Source: Psychrobacter cibarius
GTDB lineage: Bacteria; Pseudomonadota; Gammaproteobacteria; Pseudomonadales; Moraxellaceae
Length of the DNA: 64,000 bases
Assembly (NCBI GenBank): GCA_030686115.1
Contig: CP131612.1
Location: forward strand, 1,054,001 to 1,118,000
Reading direction: 5' to 3'
A program made the position numbers and the translations under genes. The number at the start of each line of letters is the position of its first letter. The first letter of the stretch is position 1. The notes under the pieces are model-generated. The model was given only the letters and a program-made list of their open reading frames with translations. It ran no database searches and had not been told where the DNA came from. This document shows positions 42,751-50,877 of the stretch, one piece after another.

Positions 42751-43121
42751 AAAGCATTGATCCTTTATTGAATCGTCAGTTTGACCGTGACAATTATCAC
42801 TGTGTCCACTTGCTCATAGATGCTGGCAAGCACCTATTTAGTTATGACTTTAGCCATTGCTTTTTGGGATTGACTGGCTCGCTTGACGATACATTAATAC
42901 CAACCAAAGAAGGCATGGGGCAGGGTGATTTAGTTGCTACGCCACGTGACGGCACTATCATCCTCATGATGACCCTAGACAATAGACATCATGTGGGCTT
43001 GTACTATTGCGGACGCATACTGCATCTATCAGAAAGCGGTCCACGTTTTGAAACCCTTCGGAGCATCAAGAGACAGTATAAAAAGGTGCGATTTTATGAT
43101 GTTAAAAATTTTTCACAATGA
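42747..43121 (+). CDS. NlpC/P60-like tail-tip peptidase
   Basis: The protein has 124 residues. It contains DRDNYHCVHLLIDAG with the likely nucleophile Cys and NRHHVGLYYCGRILHL with the likely His, arranged as in small NlpC/P60 (C40) domains. It fits the lambda K position, where the enzyme cuts peptidoglycan stem peptides. The fold is divergent. It overlaps the next gene by 26 bases. Confidence 0.68.
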   Translation: MKSIDPLLNRQFDRDNYHCVHLLIDAGKHLFSYDFSHCFLGLTGSLDDTLIPTKEGMGQGDLVATPRDGTIILMMTLDNRHHVGLYYCGRILHLSESGPRFETLRSIKRQYKKVRFYDVKNFSQ

Positions 43122-45957
43122 GCTTGATGCTAGCGAATTTGCTGAGCATTTCTATACGTGCTTATTAACCGAATGGATAGCAGTCCGCGAACAGTATCCG
43201 CAAGCCCGTTTGTATAAAGGCGCAATTTGCGTACAGAACGATATCACCCCAAAGACCAAGCTGGACGCATGGGCGCTCAAAGACGTGACTGGGGACTATC
43301 AAGTATTGTGTCATGCTGGCACACCACTTGCCTTTGGTATTATCGCCGCGGTCATATCAGTAGGTGTGGCAGTTTATACTTACATGAATATGCCAGAAAT
43401 GAATGCGCCGCAAGATATAGCAGGCTCTCCAAATAATAGCCTTGCACAGCGTCAAAACAAGCATCGTGTCAATGAACGTGTACCAGATATCTATGGCAAG
43501 CCTAAAGTTATCCCAGATTTGGTATCAACCGTTTATCGATATTATGAAGGTAGTGTGCAGGTAGAAGAGTGCTTACTGTCTATTGGTACCGGCTCCTTTG
43601 CTGTAAACGAAGATACGATCAAAGAAGGCGAAACACCAATCAATACGATTGATGGTGCGTCCATCAGTATCTATGAACCTGGTCAATCAACCATAAGTCC
43701 AAATCCACAAATACAAATCGGATCTGTCTTTGATAAGTTGCAGATTGTCACTAAGCAGGTAAGCGCTATCGACGGCAAGCAAACGCTGCTATCACCTAAC
43801 AGTGCAAGAATATCTACGCGCTCAGTAACCGTCACCAGTCCAAATGAAATCAGCGTGCCCAGCGACACGATAAATGAGTCTGGCCGCAGATGGAGCGAAG
43901 ATTTTGGGCGCTGGGTAGATTATAAAATTGAAGGCTCTGTTGATTTTTCTTATAAATTTACTGCTGGCGAAAAAGTAACGATTAGCAATGCCATTTATGG
44001 CACGGTCGAAGACATTAGATTGTCGGGTAACACCAATGTGGCGATGGATGGTGTACTAACCATTGCAACTTCTATCGATGTGGTCAATCCAGATAATTAT
44101 AAAAGGGTTCGAATTGCGTCGTTATTAATCAATGACCCAGTAAGCGGTGCGCTCGATTTGGCGGGCGAGTATGATGTTGCTTCAATAACAAAGTCAGGTT
44201 CATCGGGCGCTTATTTTTACGAGGTCATATTGTCGGACAGCTTTGCTGCTACTAACCCTGGTTTTTCATTACTGACAGAAGATGCTGTTGCACTTACAGC
44301 GTCAGTATTGACGGGTAATAGCAATAATGTGGATTTGAGTGGCACATATACAGTCGCTAGTACAAACGGTGGGGTATTAAAGTTAGTGAATCCCGTGGCG
44401 ACCAATGCGGATTGGGGCAAGGTCGATAGCTTGACCGCCGCTCAAAAACAACAATTTCTGAGCAGGCAGGTTTTAATCAAGGGCTCAAAGGATAATTTCA
44501 TTGGTTGGTATTACGCCGGTAGCAAAGACAGCACTGGTTTCATCCTTAACTTTTTAGCGCAAAACGGCATATATGATGGTGACGACAGTAAGCAGGTGAC
44601 CATTGAGGTTGAGTATCAAATGGTCGTTGACGGTGTGCCCACAGGTCAGGTCTATCGCTACGGCGATGTCATGCAAGGCGTAGCAAATAATAGAAATCCA
44701 ATTGGTATTACGCTTAGAAAAGATTTGCCGCAAGCTGGGCAGTTCAGGTTTAGAGTTAAGCGCGAAAATGATAACGGTGATAGCGCAAGTTTAATAGATG
44801 ATGTGGTTTTTGAGAGTGCATACAGCTACTACGAAACTAAGAAATCAGTCTATGAGCATGACACCATTGTCCGATTGCGGCGCATGGCCATTGGTTCTGG
44901 TACCAATGCTAGTGAACTGAATATGATCGCCCATCGTAAGCTTGATACGATTGGAGGCTTTCTTCCGACGAGCGACTTTGCTGATATTGCGATAGCAATG
45001 GCGCTCGATCCTTACATTGGTCGTATGGATGCTACCGAAGTTGATAACCAGTCTTTTTATGATATCAGTAATGAGATAGCGGTTTACTTTGGCACCGATA
45101 AAGCTTGTGAGTTTAACTATACGTTTGATGATAAATACGCTAGCTATCAAGAGATGATATTTACAGTTGCGGAAGCAGTTTTTTGCACTGCTCGTCGTGA
45201 AGGTGGCTTGCACTATTTTAGCTTTGAGCGCGAAACACCTAACAGCCTCGCGTTATTTAATCATCGTAATATCGCACCAGAGAGCATGGTGGTTACTGAG
45301 TTCTTCGGCATCCAAGATAATTATGACGGCATTGAGTTTAAATGGCGCGATCCGTCAGATAATTACAGCGAGGCGATTGTTAGGCTGCCTGACGACTTGC
45401 GAACCAACTACAAGACGATTGATAGCCAAGGCGTCACCAATAATGCTCAGGCTCATTTTTTAGCACATCGAGCATGGAATAAGCTGAAATACAACCGTAA
45501 AGCGATAGAGTTTACCGCATATGGAGAGGGTGATTTGGTGACGCGCATGGATAGAATTGCTGTCGTTGATTCTACGGTACCGATACTGTGTAGCGGTCAA
45601 ATCGAATATCAAGAAAATACAGTATTGACACTCGACTATCCGGTTGAGCTCGATGCTGGCAAGAGCTACGTCGTTCATCTACAGCTTAAAAACAGCACGG
45701 TTGACGTGATTGAAATCGTTGGTCAGATTGGTGACCATCAGATTGAGCTGGCACGCATACCAATGATGGCATTGGTAACTTCAGGTGTGACACATGCAGT
45801 ATTTAACATCACCGAAGCCACTGATGCAGAGGCTGACGCTTATCTGGTCAGCGAGAAGGCTGGCAAAGGTGTGTTTGAGTCATCGATAAGCGCAATAGCT
45901 TATGACAGCAGATACTATCCAAACGATAAAGACTACATAAACGGCTTGATAGCCTAA
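43096..45957 (+). CDS. central tail tip / host specificity protein (J-like)
   Basis: The protein has 953 residues. The start at 43096 follows AAAAGGTGCGATTTT and replaces the longer frame that runs through the previous gene. The N-terminal 90 residues resemble an absorbed I-like segment with a hydrophobic patch (LAFGIIAAVISVGVAVYTYM). Then follows the J-like body (RVNERVPDIYGKPKVIPDLV). The end is a beta-rich domain (to residue 953) that probably contacts receptors or fibers. Confidence 0.88.
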   Translation: MMLKIFHNELDASEFAEHFYTCLLTEWIAVREQYPQARLYKGAICVQNDITPKTKLDAWALKDVTGDYQVLCHAGTPLAFGIIAAVISVGVAVYTYMNMPEMNAPQDIAGSPNNSLAQRQNKHRVNERVPDIYGKPKVIPDLVSTVYRYYEGSVQVEECLLSIGTGSFAVNEDTIKEGETPINTIDGASISIYEPGQSTISPNPQIQIGSVFDKLQIVTKQVSAIDGKQTLLSPNSARISTRSVTVTSPNEISVPSDTINESGRRWSEDFGRWVDYKIEGSVDFSYKFTAGEKVTISNAIYGTVEDIRLSGNTNVAMDGVLTIATSIDVVNPDNYKRVRIASLLINDPVSGALDLAGEYDVASITKSGSSGAYFYEVILSDSFAATNPGFSLLTEDAVALTASVLTGNSNNVDLSGTYTVASTNGGVLKLVNPVATNADWGKVDSLTAAQKQQFLSRQVLIKGSKDNFIGWYYAGSKDSTGFILNFLAQNGIYDGDDSKQVTIEVEYQMVVDGVPTGQVYRYGDVMQGVANNRNPIGITLRKDLPQAGQFRFRVKRENDNGDSASLIDDVVFESAYSYYETKKSVYEHDTIVRLRRMAIGSGTNASELNMIAHRKLDTIGGFLPTSDFADIAIAMALDPYIGRMDATEVDNQSFYDISNEIAVYFGTDKACEFNYTFDDKYASYQEMIFTVAEAVFCTARREGGLHYFSFERETPNSLALFNHRNIAPESMVVTEFFGIQDNYDGIEFKWRDPSDNYSEAIVRLPDDLRTNYKTIDSQGVTNNAQAHFLAHRAWNKLKYNRKAIEFTAYGEGDLVTRMDRIAVVDSTVPILCSGQIEYQENTVLTLDYPVELDAGKSYVVHLQLKNSTVDVIEIVGQIGDHQIELARIPMMALVTSGVTHAVFNITEATDAEADAYLVSEKAGKGVFESSISAIAYDSRYYPNDKDYINGLIA

Positions 45958-45974
45958 AATTAATTCAAACATAC

Positions 45975-45998
45975 GCCCTCCATTATGAGGGCTTTTTT
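45975..45998 (+). terminator. terminator after the J-like gene
   Basis: GCCCTC and GAGGGC form a 6-bp stem around CATTAT, followed by six T. Confidence 0.78.
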
Positions 45999-46011
45999 GC
46001 GGGGAAAAGAA

Positions 46012-47487
46012 ATGGCTGAGCCGATTACGATACAAAAATTGCTTGACGCGAGCATAGATAGCGACACTCTAGGGGAGTTTGCAAATGAAGATAAAATTGT
46101 CATAAGCCGATCGGGGTTAGATTACCCATCTGCGCCAATGGCATCAAGAATGGTTGTGGAAAATGGTTTGCTTGGTGCTACGCCATTCACTACCTATGCG
46201 GCGATGACCGCTAGCGCCTTGACGTCTGATAGTTATGCGATAGTAACTAATGATGCAAACGCTATGATTAACGGATTTTACGAGAAAGTTGGTAGTACAT
46301 GGGTTTATCTCAAGTGGAATCCGTCGGCTCAAGCTAAGATAGAGACAGCTGATGCAATAAAAAAATCAGACTTAAGCGCAGATGATAACTACAAACCCAA
46401 CATCGCAACGCATGAGGTAGCTGGATTTTATGTTGGAGCGGGCGGTACAAGTCTTGGGAAATTAGTACCTTTATCTAACTCTGCAATACAAGTTTTTGCG
46501 GTTATACCTAATCAAACATACGCAATATACTCAACTAATTTTGCTGCAAATTTATTTAAAATAGGTGTTGCAATAACTGGGGACGTGCAACCAACAAAAC
46601 AAACCACGGTTTTAACACTGATAGATACAGTAGACCCCTTGGTTAAAAACTTTACAGTACCGAGTGGTATGTTTTTTGCTTTTGCAACAACCCACATACA
46701 GTCTCTTAATTTTGATGTGCGTGCCGATTTTTATGTTAACGAGGGTACGACATCAACGCATGACATTGAAAAAACAGCAGATAAAATTGGCGATACACAG
46801 CTGCGAGATTCGCTTGCGCAGAAACGAATCGACAATCTCGACTCATCCTTAAGAGGTAAAAAGTGGGCGGTAATTGGCGACAGCATTACAGCTAAAAACT
46901 TTAGAGCAAATAACAATTACCATGATTTTATCAAGGCTGATGTTGGCGATTTAACAGTATATAACTATGGCATAAGTAGCACGGGTTACTTTGATCGTAA
47001 TAACATGGTTAGCACAATAATAGAAACCGACATTGATATTGTTACAGTATTTCTAGGGACTAACGACTGGGGTTTGACGAGCGCTGCAAGCAACAAACCA
47101 TTGGGTGTATTTCTGGAAACAGGAACAACAACTGTTAGCGGTTGTGTAAACACCTTGTTCACGGCACTGCTTAATAAATTTCCCACTAAAAAAATAGCTA
47201 TACTCACACCATTGCCACGTTTAGAAAACTGGGGCAGTGATGCGGAAAGCAACAATAAAGGGTATACGTTAGAGCAACTTTGTAATCTAATTAAGCAGTA
47301 CGCAGCACATTACTCACTACCTTGCTTAGATTTATATCATGGCAGCAATCTAACGGTATGGGTAGCGGCAGGAAATGCATATTACTTCACAGCACCAGCG
47401 AGCAGCACGCCGGATGGTCTGCATCCAAACGACGCAGGACACAGGGTTATTGCCGATAAAGTCAAAGCGTTTCTGGAGTCTATTTAA
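46012..47487 (+). CDS. tail fiber/spike protein with SGNH hydrolase domain
   Basis: The protein has 491 residues from ATG 46012, with GGGGAAAAGAA before it. The N-terminal 270 residues form the virion-attachment and stalk part. From about residue 284 there is an SGNH/GDSL hydrolase: block I VIGDSITA with Ser291, block III FLGTNDW and block V PDGLHPND with Asp468 and His471. Such fibers de-acetylate surface polysaccharide and set host range. This is the gene most likely to vary between related phages. Confidence 0.88.
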   Translation: MAEPITIQKLLDASIDSDTLGEFANEDKIVISRSGLDYPSAPMASRMVVENGLLGATPFTTYAAMTASALTSDSYAIVTNDANAMINGFYEKVGSTWVYLKWNPSAQAKIETADAIKKSDLSADDNYKPNIATHEVAGFYVGAGGTSLGKLVPLSNSAIQVFAVIPNQTYAIYSTNFAANLFKIGVAITGDVQPTKQTTVLTLIDTVDPLVKNFTVPSGMFFAFATTHIQSLNFDVRADFYVNEGTTSTHDIEKTADKIGDTQLRDSLAQKRIDNLDSSLRGKKWAVIGDSITAKNFRANNNYHDFIKADVGDLTVYNYGISSTGYFDRNNMVSTIIETDIDIVTVFLGTNDWGLTSAASNKPLGVFLETGTTTVSGCVNTLFTALLNKFPTKKIAILTPLPRLENWGSDAESNNKGYTLEQLCNLIKQYAAHYSLPCLDLYHGSNLTVWVAAGNAYYFTAPASSTPDGLHPNDAGHRVIADKVKAFLESI

Positions 47488-47490
47488 CAC

Positions 47491-47514
47491 ACCGCCAATT
47501 AAGGCGGTTTTTTT
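47491..47514 (+). terminator. terminator after the fiber gene
   Basis: ACCGCC / GGCGGT around AATTAA, followed by six to seven T. Confidence 0.85.
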
Positions 47515-47538
47515 ACGACTAAAATTTGAGGGGGCGTT

Positions 47539-47931
47539 ATGCCACAGAACACACCGTTTTTAGAACTCATCATACTAAAGTTGATGGTATTCCTACCTAA
47601 AGTTTTTGCAGCCGTGATTGGTGCAATATTTGGATTGATGCTATCAGGCGACATCGGCAAAGACGGTAAGATACAAGTGAATATGTCAGTGATAGTCAAG
47701 TTTACTATCGCTGTCACAATCTCGCTGTTTGGCGGGGCAGCGCATATCGAATTTATGGGCTACCAAGATTATAGCGTTATGACACAGGGCGCAATCATGC
47801 TCGTCTGGGCAGTGTTCGGTATGTTAGCCATCGGCATTGTTTATCAAGCCGTAGCCTTATGGCAGGGTAAGACGATTGCTGAAGTAATCAAAGAAGTTAA
47901 AGACGCAGCGTTTGCGATCTTTGGCAAATAA
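47539..47931 (+). CDS. holin
   Basis: The protein has 130 residues with three likely transmembrane helices (about 10-35, 50-70, 85-108), short loops and a charged C-terminus. It lies directly before the endolysin gene. A holin would open the inner membrane at the end of lysis. The start follows GAGGGGGCGTT. Confidence 0.8.
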   Translation: MPQNTPFLELIILKLMVFLPKVFAAVIGAIFGLMLSGDIGKDGKIQVNMSVIVKFTIAVTISLFGGAAHIEFMGYQDYSVMTQGAIMLVWAVFGMLAIGIVYQAVALWQGKTIAEVIKEVKDAAFAIFGK

Positions 47932-47950
47932 TTATCAACATTAAATACAA

Positions 47951-47971
47951 CCCCTTAGTTGGGGCTTTTTT
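47951..47971 (+). terminator. short terminator-like hairpin between holin and endolysin
   Basis: CCCC-TTAGTT-GGGG followed by C and six T. The stem is short, so this may be a weak or partial terminator. Confidence 0.55.
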
Positions 47972-47995
47972 AATGTCTAAAATAAGGTAAAAGCT

Positions 47996-48490
47996 ATGAG
48001 TGTATTCGACACGATATTCGAGCGATTAACGAAGCATGAAGGTGGTTACGTTAATCATCCTAATGATCCGGGCGGTGAAACAATGTACGGCGTTACCAAG
48101 CGTGTTGCGAATGCACATGGTTATCACGGCGACATGCGTAAGCTACCAAAGTCGCTAGCAAAAAAGATTACTGAAAATTCATACTATAAAGCAGTGAAGG
48201 GTGATCAGTTAGATAGATTAATTGCATGGCAGTTGACAGATGCAGCATATAACCATGGCAACCGACAAGCCGTTAAATTCTTGCAGCGTGCAGTTGGTGC
48301 TAGTGATGACGGTTTGATTGGTGACAGAACATTGAAGGCCGTTGCAGCAATGGATAAAAATGATGTGGTACTATTGTTTAATGCGGAACGCATTGAGTTC
48401 TACACCGGGCTGCGCGGATGGATCAGTTTTGGTAAAGGTTGGGCGAGACGAGTAGCTGGTAACTTGCGATTTGCAGCAGCAGACAATTAA
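47996..48490 (+). CDS. endolysin, glycoside hydrolase family 108
   Basis: The protein has 164 residues. It is an N-acetylmuramidase-like lysozyme with the GH108 signature LTKHEGGYVNHPNDPGGETM; the catalytic Glu is residue 15. The C-terminal half is a PG_binding_3-like domain (VKFLQRAVGASDDGLIGDRT). There is no signal peptide, so it depends on the holin. No Rz/Rz1 pair is seen after it. Confidence 0.93.
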   Translation: MSVFDTIFERLTKHEGGYVNHPNDPGGETMYGVTKRVANAHGYHGDMRKLPKSLAKKITENSYYKAVKGDQLDRLIAWQLTDAAYNHGNRQAVKFLQRAVGASDDGLIGDRTLKAVAAMDKNDVVLLFNAERIEFYTGLRGWISFGKGWARRVAGNLRFAAADN

Positions 48491-48494
48491 GCTG

Positions 48495-48504
48495 TGACAT
48501 GATT
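48495..48504 (+). promoter_or_regulatory. putative right-hand integrase arm site
   Basis: TGACATGATT, the third copy of the decamer seen twice beside attL. The stretch 48491-48791 holds this site, attR and the old ssrA terminator, but no gene. Confidence 0.45.
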
Positions 48505-48613
48505 CTTGACAGCCTACCGTCAAACACTATCACATCTAATCACATTACATAATCGTAAGTCATTGATTTTAATAAGCCCTAGTTTGATAGCGTGTGATTG
48601 TATATGATGTAAT

Positions 48614-48642
48614 CGGGTTCAACTCCCGCCATCTCCACCAAA
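48614..48642 (+). other. attR (29-bp core direct repeat)
   Basis: Exact copy of 11218-11246. It preserves the last 27 bases of ssrA without the rest of the gene. Confidence 0.93.
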
Positions 48643-48649
48643 CAACGAT

Positions 48650-48685
48650 AAAGGGCTGACCGTCATAGACTGTTAGCCCTTTATT
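48650..48685 (+). terminator. original ssrA terminator, displaced by the prophage
   Basis: AAAGGGCT (48650-48657) and AGCCCTTT (48675-48682) form an 8-bp stem followed by ATTTT. It lies eight bases beyond attR, the place where ssrA would have ended before integration. Confidence 0.75.
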
Positions 48686-48791
48686 TTGGGCGTTTTTCAG
48701 GTATTGAGGGTTATATAGGGGTATGGCGTCCTATATAGAATGTTGGTATTAGAGTTTATACACGCTCTCAATACCAACAAAGGATAGTCCA

Positions 48792-49412
48792 ATGCCCTTA
48801 ACTCATACCGTTATCAATAAGCTACAGCCCAGTAGCACCTCGATTCATACAAAGCGACCTGATAAACATAGTGATGGTAACGGGCTGCAATTATGGGTGC
48901 GTTAAGTCATGGATCAGCGCCTATCGCTGGCAAGGTAAGCAGCAAACCCTCACTATTGGCACTTATCCAGTAATGAGCCTCCAAAATGCACGCCAGCGCA
49001 ATATTGAGATCAAACGCTTAATAGCTGATGGTGTGAACCCTAAAGACCATAAGAGAGAGCAGCAAGCCAGCCAAGACGGTTTAAATGTTTTCGATAACAT
49101 AGCCCAGTCATGGTATAGCGAGCGCAAAACCTACCTAGCAGAAAGCACCTTTTCCCGTAACTATTCCGCCTATATGTGCGATGTTAAGCCTTCTATCGGT
49201 CAAAAGAACATAAACGACATTACCGCGCCTGATGTATTGGCTATTGGTAAAGCAGTAGAGAGCCGCGGCGCTAATGAAATGGCAAGGCGGACTATTAGAG
49301 AGATAGTGCAGATATTTAAGCACGCTATCCGCAATAGACTAGCCACCGACCTAGCCGAAGCCATCAAGCCACACAAAACCGTCAATCATAGTGCTTATCT
49401 ACTACAGCCCCC
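48792..49412 (+). pseudogene. integrase pseudogene of an older element at ssrA
   Basis: The N-terminus MPLTHTVINKLQPSSTSIHT and DGNGLQLWVR is that of a DUF4102-type tyrosine integrase, but a stop follows. The reading then continues in another frame from SWISAYRWQGKQQTLTIGTY through the core-binding domain (KNINDITAPDVLAIGKAVES) to about 49412. A small deletion near 48900 caused the frame change, and the catalytic domain is gone, replaced by IS sequence. The gene starts about 150 bases from the ssrA end, the standard position of an island integrase. Confidence 0.85.
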
Positions 49413-50175
49413 AAGGCCTTGATACGTCAGATATTTAATGACTCAAAGCAATCAGCTGGTGCTCGCACCATTGCCGCTATTCTATGGTATCAGCACAGCG
49501 TCAGAATGACCCGCTATCTAGCAGGTAAGCTTATGAGAAGCATGGGACTGAAAAGCTGTCAGCAAAAGATGCACAAATATAAGCATGCGGATCAGATGCA
49601 TAGAACCTATGAAAATATCCTAAGGCACAATTTCAGTCCAAGCATGCCTAATCAAGTCTGGACAGGAGATGTGACTTACGTTAGAGTTAAAGGTGGCTGA
49701 TGCTATTTAGCGGTAGTGTTAGATTTGTTTGCACGTCGTGTCGCGGGCTTTGCTGTCTCAGACTCACCCGATAGCATACTTACCAGTAAAGCACTACAGA
49801 TGGCGTATCACACGAGACTCAAACCAAATGGTGTGCTGTTTTACTCTGGTCAAGGCACGCATTACACTAGCAAGGTATTTGCCGAATCCATTGCTAATTG
49901 TGATGATATGAAGCAAAGTATGAGTCGAAAAGGAAACTGCTGGGACAATGCGCCTACTGAACGCTTCTTTAGAAGCTTTAAAACCGAGTGGATACCAAAG
50001 GGTTGCTATGAGAATATCTTTGAAGCTAAAAGTGCCATCACTGACTATATTTGGGGCTATTATCAAACGGTGAGACCGCACAGCTTCAATAATTGTTTAA
50101 CACCAATAGAACAAGAGAGACGCTACTTTAATCAAAACCTCTTATCAGATGTCCTAAATTAGTTGACCACTACAA
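49413..50175 (+). pseudogene. IS3-family transposase remnant (OrfB), 5'-truncated and mutated
   Basis: The frame reads an IS3 OrfB: SAGARTIAAILWYQHSVRMT, VWTGDVTYVRVKGG, then a TGA (49698-49700) in place of the usual TGG, then continuing CYLAVVLDLFARRVAG to the rve-type end WGYYQTVRPHSFNNCLTPIE at 50162. The second catalytic Asp is also lost (YSGQG instead of HSDQG). The first Asp and the Glu (APTERFFRSFK) remain. OrfA and the left end are absent. The right end probably lies near TTAGTTGACCACTACA (50158-50173). Confidence 0.85.
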
Positions 50176-50207
50176 GTAGACATAATACTATATTTTTAAT
50201 ATAAGAA

Positions 50208-50876
50208 TCATTTTACATCAGGATAATCAATATCTTCACAGGTTTCGATAAGATCTGCATCTACGCGTCGATACGCATAAGCTAGTCTAACCTCCTTTAA
50301 CTCATTATCCCAAATACTTAGGTGCTCAGACTCTATACTTGAACAAGTATTTAAATAATCAGAATTGTTATCAGTATTTAGATCTAATCCAATTATTTTG
50401 CCATTTTTAGTAAGGATTTTGGTATCTTCATTTTTAAACACGTAGCCGTTTGTCGTATATTGAAAGGCTTCAGAGAATATTGCTGTATGCGTGTATTCTT
50501 GACTATTAAAATATTCATTACATAAATTTATTTGATCTGGATTAACTTCAATGTTTTGAACTTTGATTATAGGTACTTCTGATGTGTCTAAATCTATAAA
50601 AACTCCTTTTTTTATATGTTCAGGATAGTTAATGCAAGCAAGCGTCTTATCATCCTCTTCTATTCCTATAGTATTGAAGCTTCCACCAATTGTATAGCTT
50701 TCACTATCTTTAAGTACAATAGTTTCTTTATTCAAGTTTTCTAGTAATACAGCAGTTTCTTCATTCACTTTTTCTTCTAATAATAAATCAGCCTCCTGAT
50801 CTACTTCTTCTAATTGTGTGCAACCTGTTATGAGACTTAATAACATTAATTTAATTACTACATATTTCAGCTTCAT
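50208..50876 (-). CDS. putative lipoprotein, candidate immunity protein
   Basis: The protein has 222 residues from the ATG at 50876, preceded by GGAAGATAAA. It has a lipoprotein signal (VVIKLMLLSLITGC) and a soluble domain with four Cys. It starts two bases after the stop of the peptidoglycan-hydrolase effector gene. Envelope lipoproteins beside T6SS effectors commonly neutralise them in the periplasm. I do not recognise the family, so the immunity role is inferred from position. Confidence 0.65.
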   Translation of the reverse strand: MKLKYVVIKLMLLSLITGCTQLEEVDQEADLLLEEKVNEETAVLLENLNKETIVLKDSESYTIGGSFNTIGIEEDDKTLACINYPEHIKKGVFIDLDTSEVPIIKVQNIEVNPDQINLCNEYFNSQEYTHTAIFSEAFQYTTNGYVFKNEDTKILTKNGKIIGLDLNTDNNSDYLNTCSSIESEHLSIWDNELKEVRLAYAYRRVDADLIETCEDIDYPDVK

Positions 50877-50877
50877 T

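Larger units (their letters stand above)
11218..48642. mobile_element. HK97-like siphovirus prophage integrated in ssrA
   Basis: A complete-looking temperate phage of about 37.4 kb is bounded by a 29-bp direct repeat that is the ssrA 3' end. It contains integrase, excisionase candidate, CI/Cro control region, replication, Q-type antiterminator, HNH-terminase, HK97-type head genes, long-tail genes, holin and endolysin in standard lambdoid order. No frameshift or IS was seen in the core lytic genes, so it could be inducible. The CI-like repressor has the S24 autocleavage residues, so RecA-dependent induction is expected. Confidence 0.95.

Noticed and set aside
42991..43095. Upstream extension of the J-like gene by 35 codons
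   Set aside because: It runs through the NlpC-like gene without a start signal; AAAAGGTGCGATTTT marks the ATG at 43096.
11218..48642. Possibility of a CRISPR array or a complete restriction-modification system in the prophage
   Set aside because: No regularly spaced repeat series was seen, and the methyltransferase has no nuclease partner.
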